Assembly: GCA_049585195.1 (NCBI GenBank)
Contig: JBAUZG010000272.1
Location: forward strand, 1 to 64,000
DNA from: KBS-96 sp049585195
GTDB lineage: Bacteria > Acidobacteriota > Terriglobia > Bryobacterales > Bryobacteraceae
DNA length: 64,000 bases
Reading direction: 5' to 3'
Shown in pieces: positions 17,455 through 25,033 of this stretch (positions within the stretch are counted from its first letter, which is position 1; each line of letters starts with the position of its first letter). The notes under the pieces are model-generated. The model worked only from the letters and a program-made list of their open reading frames with translations, was not told the origin of the DNA and did not search any database. A program made the translations under genes and the position numbers.

Positions 17455-17835
17455 TTGAACATTTCAAATATTTCGTCGTACACGAGTCTCTATATGAACA
17501 ATATGTTGGGTTCGATCGCTTCGAACGCATCGAACCAACAGAACGCCGTTCAGGATTTCCAGACGGCTCTTCAGTCCTCCGGAACGTCTCCGTCCACGTC
17601 TGTGCCGTCTTCCGATTCGGATTCTACTAGCTCGACCGAGTCTTCCGATGCCGATTCGCCCATGTCAATTCAGCATCACGGCCACGGGCATCACCACAAG
17701 GCGGATTCGACCGACCAGACCTCGTCGAGTGCCAGTACAAATGGGGCTTCTTCAGGTTCTGCCACGAGCTCGACGAATTCCTCGACTTCCTCGAACGCGC
17801 TCATGCAGATTCTCGGAATGAACGTCGGTTCCTAG
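17455..17835 (+). CDS. Small Ser-rich, His-containing protein of unknown function
   Basis: The TTG start at 17455 is supported by a strong AAGGAG (17442-17447) at a 7-base spacing. The 126-residue product has a hydrophilic N-terminal part (ISNISSYTSLYMNNMLGS), a Ser/Asp-rich middle, a His cluster (QHHGHGHHH) and a Ser/Thr tail ending in ALMQILGMNVGS. No signal peptide or known domain is recognised. Its composition resembles the Ser-rich ends of the FlgD in this window, and a weak FliA-like promoter lies upstream, so a motility-linked secreted protein is possible but unproven. Confidence 0.6.
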   Translation: MNISNISSYTSLYMNNMLGSIASNASNQQNAVQDFQTALQSSGTSPSTSVPSSDSDSTSSTESSDADSPMSIQHHGHGHHHKADSTDQTSSSASTNGASSGSATSSTNSSTSSNALMQILGMNVGS

Positions 17836-17868
17836 CAGACCAGGGCTCGCCTAAACAAGACAAGAGCC

Positions 17869-17907
17869 GGAAGCGTCAGCGACCGGCCTTGCGGGGCCGG
17901 CGCTTCC
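17869..17907 (+). terminator. Nested GC-rich hairpin after the Ser-rich gene
   Basis: GGAAGCG (17869-17875) pairs with CGCTTCC (17901-17907), enclosing CCGGCC (17883-17888) with GGCCGG (17895-17900). No T-run follows, so it is either a weak terminator or a copy of an intergenic palindrome. The rest of 17836-18098 shows no gene. Confidence 0.4.
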
Positions 17908-18098
17908 GTCGAGCCCCGGGACCTCGCCCAAGGTCCTCCTGTATTCTTAACGAAGCGCTCAAAATGAATAAGAATTAAAGTTAAGAATTTATCGCAGGCC
18001 GCCCGACTAAGTATCCTGGACGCTCACAGACGCGTCCATACAGGTGAGTGCCCGATAGTGAGAAGTTGGGTATTCGATCGGGGAGTAGAAACCATCAT

Positions 18099-19184
18099 AT
18101 GTCAGAATTAGCGGCTTTTTGTAGGCAGACTTTGTGCACCGCCCTGGCTCTAGGTGTCGGGCTAATGGCGTTCTCGGGCTTGCATGTTTACGCCCAAGCT
18201 CAGCCATACCCCCAGGATCAGCAGCAGCCATACCCCCAGCAACAGCCGTATCCGCAGCAACAGGATCCGCAGCAGCAGCCTTATCCACAGCAACAATACC
18301 CGCAGCAGCAGCCTTATCCACAGCAACAATACCCGCAGCAACAACCCTATCCACAGCAGCCATACCCGCAGCAGCAGCCGTACCCGCAACAGCAGCCATA
18401 TCCCGCGCAGGGTCCGTACGGCCAACCTCCTCCGGTGATGTCTCCGCAGCAACTGGATCAGTTGGTAGGCCCCATCGCCCTTTATCCCGATCCACTGCTT
18501 GCTCAGGTGCTTACCGCATCGACCTTTTCGAACGATATTCCCGCAGCCGCGACGTGGGCCGTTCAGCATTCATATCTCAAGGGGGAAGCACTGGCGCAGG
18601 CTATCCAGGCGGACCAGTTGCCGTGGGACCCGAGCGTGATTGCTCTCTTACCATTCCCCAGCGTTCTGGACTACATGGCGCGCAATATGGGGTGGACGCA
18701 GGCACTTGGAAATGCAGTCCTTGCGGAACGGCCTCAAGTCATGGATGCTGTGCAAGCCATGCGGCAAACAGCCATGAATTATGGATATCTACAAAGCAAT
18801 CAGTACGTCAGGGTTGTTCCGAATCCAGGCTATATCGAGATCGTTCCGGTCAACCCAGCCATGTACTACGTGCCTGTTTACAATCCGTATGTCGTCTACG
18901 TCCGGCCCCGCCCCGGCTTCTTCGTGGGCGGCGCTATCCGGTTTGGCCCCGCCATTACGATCGGCACGTTCTTTTCTCCGTGGGGCTGGGGCGCCGTGGG
19001 CTTTGGCTGGACTAGCCATACCATCGTCATCAACAATCGTCCCTGGGCGCGCACCTGGGTCAACCGCGCGACCTATGTTCACCCTTATGCCGCACCGCAC
19101 TATGCGGGACCAAGAGTTGAGCACCACGATGTCGCCGCCCATCACGCCGACGAGCACCACGACGACCATCATGACCATCATTGA
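18099..19184 (+). CDS. DUF3300 domain protein with Gln/Pro/Tyr-rich N-terminal repeats
   Basis: ATG 18099 gives a signal peptide (LCTALALGVGLMAFSG...YAQA) followed by about 75 residues of QPYPQQ-type repeats. From about residue 110 the DUF3300 region is recognisable (SPQQLDQLVGPIALYPDPLL, AQVLTASTF, WDPSVIALLPFPSVLDYM). The C-terminus has the typical YYVPVYNPYVVY and a hydrophobic Gly/Trp region, ending in a His/Asp-rich tail. It is likely envelope-located; molecular function is unknown. The repeats are an unstable tract that may expand or contract. It stands alone, followed by a strong hairpin. Confidence 0.85.
   Translation: MSELAAFCRQTLCTALALGVGLMAFSGLHVYAQAQPYPQDQQQPYPQQQPYPQQQDPQQQPYPQQQYPQQQPYPQQQYPQQQPYPQQPYPQQQPYPQQQPYPAQGPYGQPPPVMSPQQLDQLVGPIALYPDPLLAQVLTASTFSNDIPAAATWAVQHSYLKGEALAQAIQADQLPWDPSVIALLPFPSVLDYMARNMGWTQALGNAVLAERPQVMDAVQAMRQTAMNYGYLQSNQYVRVVPNPGYIEIVPVNPAMYYVPVYNPYVVYVRPRPGFFVGGAIRFGPAITIGTFFSPWGWGAVGFGWTSHTIVINNRPWARTWVNRATYVHPYAAPHYAGPRVEHHDVAAHHADEHHDDHHDHH
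18201..18414 (+). repeat. QPYPQQ-coding tandem repeat tract
   Basis: Variable units of about 15-33 bases built on CAGCAGCCnTAyCCnCAG encode the Gln/Pro/Tyr-rich region of the DUF3300 protein. Two adjacent 33-base units around 18268-18333 are nearly identical. Synonymous variation argues for an old tract with recent local duplications. Confidence 0.85.
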
Positions 19185-19222
19185 GGTGTAATTGGCTAAC
19201 CTGGTAGCGACCTAACTGCAAA

Positions 19223-19261
19223 CGCGAAGAGCCGGCTGCCCAAGCAACCGGCTCTTTCGCG
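19223..19261 (+). terminator. Strong hairpin terminator after the DUF3300 gene
   Basis: CGCGAAGAGCCGG (19223-19235) pairs with CCGGCTCTTTCGCG (19248-19261) with one bulge and a 12-base loop. No T-run follows, but stem strength and the position between two plus-strand genes suit termination. Confidence 0.6.
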
Positions 19262-19322
19262 CAATGTCTAACGCTGCCTGAAGCCAATCGGCTTCATCGA
19301 GCTGCCGCGCTATCCTACTCGT

Positions 19323-20567
19323 TTGCTCTTCTCCAACCGCCAATCCTCCTACAAATGGCTGGTGGTTTTCATGCTCTGGTTCGTGTGCTTACTGAATTAT
19401 GCGGACCGGCAGGCGATTTACTCAGTCTTCCCGGTTCTGAAGCGGCAGTACGGCCTGACGAACCTGCAATTGAGCTACATCGCGTCCTCGTTTATGTGGG
19501 TTTATGCGATCGCCGGACCCTTCGGCGGATTGATCGCCGATCGGGTATCGCGTAAATTCATCATTCTTTCAGGCCTCATCTTCTGGTCGGCCGTTACCAT
19601 CTTCACTGCGCTGTCGCAAAATTATTGGCAGCTTGTACTCTGCCGAGCGCTCGAAGGCCTCGGCGAAGCCTGCTATTTTCCGGCTTCGATGTCCATGCTG
19701 AGCGCGTATCATCCTCCCGAGACACGCTCTCGCGCGATAGCGTGGCATCAGTCGAGCATTTACGTGGGCACAATTGCCGGTGGGTCGGTAGCCGGTCTGC
19801 TGGCCGAACAATACGGCTGGCGTTCCAGCTTTTATCTGTTCGGCAGCGCAGGTATCGTGTTAGGCTGCGTCCTTCTGTTTTTCCTGGAAGAGCCAGCACC
19901 GCCGTCCGATCCCGCCGAGCGAAGGCCTTATAGCATTCCGGCCACGATCCGTCGACTCTTTGGCGCGCCTATGCCAGTCATCCTGATGCTGGTTTTCATA
20001 GGCGCCAATTTCGTTAATGTTGTCTTTTTGACTTGGCTTCCCTATTACCTGAACCAGTTTTTCCACATGAGCCTCGGTCTGTCGGGTTGGAACGCAACGG
20101 CGTACTTGCAAGCCGGCTCGATTTTAGGCGTAGTGCTGGGCGGCATATTGGCCGATTTGTGGATTCGCAGCCGCAAGGCCGGGCGGATGCTGGTCCAAGC
20201 CGCTGGCCTTCTGGCCGGAACGCCCTTCTTGTTCATGACCGGATGGACACGTGCCGTCCCTCTATTCCTGTTATCGCTGGCCGCATTTGGGCTCTGTCGC
20301 GGTCTGTACGATTCGAATCTGAGCGCCGCGCTTCACGATGTCGTTCCAGTCCAACTTCGCGGAACTGCTGTCGGCGTACTAAACTCTCTCGGCTGGCTCG
20401 GGGCCGGCGTAGGGCCGCTCGCGATGGCAGCGGCCTCCTCACGTATCGGGATGAGCGCCTGCCTAAGCGCAAACTCGGCCATTTATGGTTTCATCGGCAT
20501 TTTGCTCGTTTTTAGCGCGATACGTTTTGTTCCTGAGCGGCAGCGTCAGTCGCTTGTCGTATCTTGA
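19323..20567 (+). CDS. Major facilitator superfamily transporter
   Basis: This 414-residue protein has about 12 membrane segments. The MFS motif between helices 2 and 3 is present (GGLIADRVSRKFIIL), as are RALEGLGEACYFPASM and the repeat-half loop GGILADLWIRSRKAG. NYADRQAIYSVFPVL near the N-terminus resembles sugar-acid/anion:proton symporters such as the glucarate or hexuronate family. The start is TTG 19323. The 3' end overlaps galT on the opposite strand by 22 bases. Substrate unknown; an organic acid or sugar acid is the best guess. Confidence 0.87.
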   Translation: MLFSNRQSSYKWLVVFMLWFVCLLNYADRQAIYSVFPVLKRQYGLTNLQLSYIASSFMWVYAIAGPFGGLIADRVSRKFIILSGLIFWSAVTIFTALSQNYWQLVLCRALEGLGEACYFPASMSMLSAYHPPETRSRAIAWHQSSIYVGTIAGGSVAGLLAEQYGWRSSFYLFGSAGIVLGCVLLFFLEEPAPPSDPAERRPYSIPATIRRLFGAPMPVILMLVFIGANFVNVVFLTWLPYYLNQFFHMSLGLSGWNATAYLQAGSILGVVLGGILADLWIRSRKAGRMLVQAAGLLAGTPFLFMTGWTRAVPLFLLSLAAFGLCRGLYDSNLSAALHDVVPVQLRGTAVGVLNSLGWLGAGVGPLAMAAASSRIGMSACLSANSAIYGFIGILLVFSAIRFVPERQRQSLVVS

Positions 20568-21574
20568 GCCGTAAGGGCTTCGCTGGTAGATACCGGCTCG
20601 GTTTCGCGCAACTTTTGAGCCATGTCCTCCGGGCTTGTATCGGCCAGGAATGTTCCAAACCCCGTCTCGATCGACGCTAGATATTTGTGCTTCGTCGCGC
20701 TCCGCTGAAGCGGCAGGAACTGGATGTGCAAGTGATATTCGAGCGGCGCCTCTTTTGCCGGCGCTTGCTTCACTAGCATCATCAGCGGAAGTGAAAACCC
20801 ATACAGATTGTCGTATTTTCTCCGGATCAGACTGATCATCTGTGCCAGGCTCTCAAATTCCGCTTCTGTCAGCTCGGTAAGGTGTCGGACGTGCCGCCGG
20901 GAATAGATGAGCATCTCAGCGGGGAAGCGAGCCGCAAACGGCACGAACGACACGAAATCGCGGTTCTCGAAAACGAGCCGAGATCGCTCGCTCAGCTCTC
21001 TTTGAAGAAGCGCGCAAAATAAGCAAGCGCCGTCATGCTTCGATGCATACCCAGCCGCCGAATTCAGCTCTATTCGGACGACGGGTGGGATGAATGGCAT
21101 CGCATAGATCTGACCGTGCGGATGAGGCATGGTCACTCCGATAAACTCACCGCAATTTTCAAAGATTGCAACTGCCGCGATATCCGGATTCGCAAGCAGT
21201 TCGCGCGTACGCCCGGCCCACAGTTCTATGATTTTGAGCCAGTTCTCGACCGTTAGTTGCGAAGGAGGGAGAATGTGGTTGGGCGAATAGAGAACAACAT
21301 CGCAAACCCCTCGCGCTCCAGTGGCCGCAAACAAGTCAAGCTGGTTTGGATCGGGCGTATCCGGCGCGAAAGGATCGGACGATAGCGAAAACGCCGGAAA
21401 ATCGTTCGGATATAAGTACACGTCGTAGTGGTCGGGGACGCGTCCTGAACCTGGACAGAAGGGACACCAGTCGGCCGGCATTTGCGGCCGTTCCTGCCGG
21501 TGCGTCGAAACAACCACCCACTGCTTCAACAGCGCATGCCAACGAAGCTGATGCACACTATCGCGCTTAGCCAT
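20546..21574 (-). CDS. galT: Galactose-1-phosphate uridylyltransferase
   Basis: GalT exchanges UMP between UDP-glucose and galactose-1-phosphate in the Leloir pathway. The 342-residue protein has the N-terminal zinc-type CPFC pair (37-40) and the active-site HPHGQ at 151-155, whose second His is the nucleotidylated residue. A further ESLAQMISLIRRKYD region and HLHIQFLPLQR fit the C-terminal half. The ATG at 21574 was chosen over an in-frame TTG at 21580. galK, galE and galM are not in the window. Confidence 0.93.
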   Translation of the reverse strand: MAKRDSVHQLRWHALLKQWVVVSTHRQERPQMPADWCPFCPGSGRVPDHYDVYLYPNDFPAFSLSSDPFAPDTPDPNQLDLFAATGARGVCDVVLYSPNHILPPSQLTVENWLKIIELWAGRTRELLANPDIAAVAIFENCGEFIGVTMPHPHGQIYAMPFIPPVVRIELNSAAGYASKHDGACLFCALLQRELSERSRLVFENRDFVSFVPFAARFPAEMLIYSRRHVRHLTELTEAEFESLAQMISLIRRKYDNLYGFSLPLMMLVKQAPAKEAPLEYHLHIQFLPLQRSATKHKYLASIETGFGTFLADTSPEDMAQKLRETEPVSTSEALTAQDTTSD

Positions 21575-21645
21575 AAGCAACAGAACTTAGAATACACGCG
21601 CGTTCGCACCCGTTTCGAACGCAACATGTAATCGATTGATAATCG

Positions 21646-21676
21646 TAGCCGAGCCGCGACCGCGAGGGAGCGGTCT
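21646..21676 (+). repeat. REP-like palindrome copy 1
   Basis: It carries CCGAGCCGCGACC then GCGAGGGAGCGGTC, forming a GACCGC/GCGGTC hairpin. The same sequence recurs at 60993, 62021 and, inverted, at 48803 and 61945. It lies upstream of galT and downstream of the large sensor kinase gene. Confidence 0.75.
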
Positions 21677-21727
21677 TCGATGTTTTTCGCAGCTTGTGAG
21701 CGACCGGCCTATGGGGCAAGGCCGGCC

Positions 21728-24658
21728 TCAAGCCGACAGCGCCTCACGCGGTGAGGCGGCCGGACGCTCTTTGGCGACAGAGCCCGAGGTAGGGAATTCC
21801 AGGCGGAATCTTGTGCCACCGCCAAGACGGCTGTCGACCTCGATGATGCCGTTGTGCTCCTGCACAATGCCATAGCTCACCGACAAGCCGAGTCCGGTGC
21901 CTTTTCGCGCAGCCTTAGTCGTGAAGAACGGATCGTAGATGCGAGCCAAGTGCTCAGGCGCAATGCCGTTCCCCGTGTCGGCGACTTCGACGTGCACAAA
22001 GCCGGCTTCCGACCAGACACGCACCATCAACTTGCCGCCTTCGGGCATGGCGTCCCGCGCGTTCATAAACAAGTTAAGGAACACCTGCTGCAATTTGCCG
22101 AAATTGCCGCGAATGTTGGGGGTGTTGGCGCTCAAGTTCATTTTCACCTGCACCCCGGTCTTCTGGAATTGGTGTTCAATCAGCGTCGCGGTCTCCTTCA
22201 CCACGCGGTTCACATCCACATCCACAAAGTCGGTGCTCGACGTTCGCGAGAAATTCAGAAGCGAGTTGACAATCTCGCTCGCGCGAAACGTCTGTTTGGC
22301 AATTTTGTCGAGCAGCTTGGTTTTTTGTTCGTCGCCTGAAACCTGCTTGGCGAGCATCTGCGCATAGGTGGAAATGACGGCAAGCGGCGTATTTACCTCG
22401 TGCGCCACTCCTGCCGCGAGCAGCCCGATCGAGCTCAGCTTATCGGCCTGAACCAGCCGCCGCTCCAAGTCGTCGCGGTCGGTTATGTCGTCCAGAATGA
22501 TGAGCCGCCCAATCTGCCGAGAATCCCTCGACACCAATGGTGCAATCGCGATGTTGACGACCGATTCTCGCGTCGACGCCGGGCGCCGGCTGCCGTTTGC
22601 ATGCCCGTCCGAACTCTCGACCTTGCCCCGCAACGTGAATTTGTAAATGTTGTGAATTCCGTTCTGATCGCGATATTCGTCAAATTTTTCGCTTAGATCC
22701 GACGGAAAGAGTTCCGCAAGCCTCCGGCCCAGCGCGTCTATCCGGGCAATACCTGTGAGCGTCTCAATCTGCGTATTCCAGCTCTCGACGCGATCGTCCA
22801 GATCGGCGGCAAGAATGCCTACGCTAATCGATTCGACGATGTTCTCGCTGAATTCTTTTAGCCGTTCATACTCGTCGGCTTTCCGCTGAAGCGAATGATA
22901 TAGCCGTGAGTTCTCGATCGCAATCGCGACATAGCCGGAAAGAGTCACCAGTAGCTCGACATCATCGCTCGACAAAAAGTCCCCTTCACGGCTGCGGCTC
23001 ACGCCCAGGTAGGCGATCGTGCGGCCACGTGAGCGGCACGCCACATAATAGGTCAGGTCCAGTTCTGCGATTGTGTTGCGAACGGAAGAAGGCAGTCCCT
23101 GGGACACGATATCCTGGAGGTGACGCGGCCGCTCGAAAAACAGATAGTCGCGCTGATCTTTTCCGCCTAGAAAGCTCAGGTCCAACGCCTGCGTCGGTGG
23201 CCTGATTCCGTCCCCGGGCTGCTGAAGAGTCGAATGCAGCCGGAACCGGCTGTCCGACTCGTCGGCCAGAAAGAACGCGATCCTCTCAATCGACAGTGTT
23301 CGCAGCAGGCGGTCTGCTACCGAAGACAGCATGCGATCCATATTCGGTTCCGAACTCAGATCGCGCGCAAACTCAATCAGCGTGAGGCGGTAGTCGTACT
23401 GGTCGCGATAGAAAACATATCGATCCAACTGCTCCTGTATCCATCGCCGGATGGGCTGAAAGACAAAGGTCGCAAACAGAATGACAACCACGAACGCCGG
23501 GGCGGAGATCACCTTCAGATTTCCTATGAAAAAGATCAGCGCATAGAAAATACCGATCACCAACAGCGTCGCCAGCGTGTAGACATATCCCTGCTGGAAG
23601 ATGATGTCCACATCCATCAGCCGGTATCGCGTGATCGCGTACGCCCACGTCACCGGAATTAACGCCAGCGTTACGACGCTCAGGTTCGAAAGATGAGTTG
23701 GAACGGCGCCAAATATATAAGGCAGCGCATAGCAGGCTGCAAACGGAAGAATCCCGGCGAGCGCGCCGTTCCTGAGATACTTGAGCTGCCGCCGCAGAAC
23801 CGGATCGGTGGCGCGCCGGTAATCGAGCAATAGCGCGGCGGCGCCCAGCAGATACATCACGACGAAGAACGCCAGCATCAGCCGGTCCAATAGCCAGCGC
23901 ACCTCAATCAGCGACACTTCAAAGCGAAGCGCGCCAGACGCGGAGCCGGCTACCAGCGCCAGCAGCAGCAACGCCGGCACATAGAGCAGAAACGCCCGGA
24001 ATCGGGTCCGGAATGCGCTTTTGGTGTCCGGAAATGTCAAACAAAAGTGCAAAAAGAGCGACGGCGCGAATAGACTCGCAACGATATTGCCCCAATAAAT
24101 TACCTGGTCAAAATTGTTCAGCTTGCCCGTGTAATGGAAACAGGAACTGACAAACGAGGCGAAACAAAGGAGAAAGAAATGGAACGCCTTGGGCGAGTTG
24201 GTTCGCCGGTAGTAAACAAACAGCCCGATGAACAGCCACGCCAGTCCGACCGCGTACTGGTAGTACAAAGCAGTATCGCGTTCGGAGCCGGCCAGAAAGA
24301 TGTTCTGCTTTGCGAATTCGATTCCGCCACGGCGCAGCACGTATGTCGTTTTGCTGAAGACGGGCAACCCACTTAACGCCTTCGTTACGTCGAGGGCCCG
24401 ATGGATCTTGAAGTCGCCCACCTGAACTACCTGGTCGCCGACGTGTATCTCCGCGCGCTCGCCCGGCGAGTCAGGTTTCACATACACGGCTAGAACCTTA
24501 TGGGCGCCCGATTTGTCAGTCCGGTCCACCCAGGTGACTCCATCGTCGGGCAACACGAATTGCCGCAACTGCTGAAAATTGACGGCAGCGGCAATGACAG
24601 CCGCCGCTGTCAGAATCAGCAGCAATGCGCCGCTAAACTGGCTTCGTAGCTCACGCAC
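21728..24658 (-). CDS. Membrane sensor histidine kinase with PDZ, GAF and PAS domains
   Basis: This 976-residue protein has an N-terminal membrane anchor, a PDZ-like domain outside the membrane (about 45-115; KPDSPGERAEIHVGDQVVQV), a block of about seven or eight membrane helices (about 130-410), a GAF domain (about 430-590), a PAS domain (about 600-730), and a complete kinase core. The phospho-acceptor His is H753 in AAGVAHEVNTPLAV; N box (LFMNARDAMPEGG), G1 (DTGNGI), F (DPFFTT) and G2 (GTGLGLSVSYG) boxes are intact. No response regulator gene is adjacent, so it is an orphan kinase. Input signal unknown; the PDZ suggests binding of an exported or misfolded peptide. Confidence 0.92.
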   Translation of the reverse strand: MRELRSQFSGALLLILTAAAVIAAAVNFQQLRQFVLPDDGVTWVDRTDKSGAHKVLAVYVKPDSPGERAEIHVGDQVVQVGDFKIHRALDVTKALSGLPVFSKTTYVLRRGGIEFAKQNIFLAGSERDTALYYQYAVGLAWLFIGLFVYYRRTNSPKAFHFFLLCFASFVSSCFHYTGKLNNFDQVIYWGNIVASLFAPSLFLHFCLTFPDTKSAFRTRFRAFLLYVPALLLLALVAGSASGALRFEVSLIEVRWLLDRLMLAFFVVMYLLGAAALLLDYRRATDPVLRRQLKYLRNGALAGILPFAACYALPYIFGAVPTHLSNLSVVTLALIPVTWAYAITRYRLMDVDIIFQQGYVYTLATLLVIGIFYALIFFIGNLKVISAPAFVVVILFATFVFQPIRRWIQEQLDRYVFYRDQYDYRLTLIEFARDLSSEPNMDRMLSSVADRLLRTLSIERIAFFLADESDSRFRLHSTLQQPGDGIRPPTQALDLSFLGGKDQRDYLFFERPRHLQDIVSQGLPSSVRNTIAELDLTYYVACRSRGRTIAYLGVSRSREGDFLSSDDVELLVTLSGYVAIAIENSRLYHSLQRKADEYERLKEFSENIVESISVGILAADLDDRVESWNTQIETLTGIARIDALGRRLAELFPSDLSEKFDEYRDQNGIHNIYKFTLRGKVESSDGHANGSRRPASTRESVVNIAIAPLVSRDSRQIGRLIILDDITDRDDLERRLVQADKLSSIGLLAAGVAHEVNTPLAVISTYAQMLAKQVSGDEQKTKLLDKIAKQTFRASEIVNSLLNFSRTSSTDFVDVDVNRVVKETATLIEHQFQKTGVQVKMNLSANTPNIRGNFGKLQQVFLNLFMNARDAMPEGGKLMVRVWSEAGFVHVEVADTGNGIAPEHLARIYDPFFTTKAARKGTGLGLSVSYGIVQEHNGIIEVDSRLGGGTRFRLEFPTSGSVAKERPAASPREALSA

Positions 24659-25033
24659 TCGCGGAACGCCTCACTGCCCCTTCGGCTGAAGTGAATTGTA
24701 GATAATTAGACAGTTGAGTAGCAAGCCGACGACCAATCTCAGTTATGCAAGATAAGGTACTTGTGCGTCAAGCGCTTAACATCGCCAAGGGCTTAGACGG
24801 GAGAGCATGAATCTTCGTTTTGGTAGACGTTGTTACGGGATTTGGGATACCGGGTTAGGCCAGCATGGCATCCCAGCAGATACACCGCGTAGTGGTGTGC
24901 GTCCATGGTCGAGCCTGATAAGCACTAACACGCAACGGCCGTAGTGTTTGGCGCGTCACGTCCTGATTGACGGGCACGACAAAGAACCCTAGACTGGAGT
25001 GTAGCCTTTAACAGTTTTGCTCACGGTGGTCAT
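24659..25033. other. 375-bp gene-free region with short inverted repeats
   Basis: No convincing open frame is seen on either strand. Local dyads include TGGGAT/ATCCCA (about 24842-24875), ACACC/GTGGTGT (about 24883-24900) and AACAC/GTGTT around 24927-24947. It must contain promoters for the divergent kinase and GWxTD genes. A structured leader or small RNA is possible, but no known RNA family was recognised. Confidence 0.4.

Noticed and set aside
18201..18414. Possible CRISPR-like repeat array
   Set aside because: The repeats are in frame, contiguous and coding; there are no unique spacers and no cas genes.
18007..18495. Ala/Val/Gly-rich minus-strand frame of 162 codons
   Set aside because: It is the antisense shadow of the QPYPQQ repeat tract, with no Shine-Dalgarno or family resemblance.
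18134..19015. Long plus-strand frame (293 codons) inside the DUF3300 gene
   Set aside because: Alternate frame of the same repeat-rich gene; the DUF3300 frame has the signal peptide and domain motifs.
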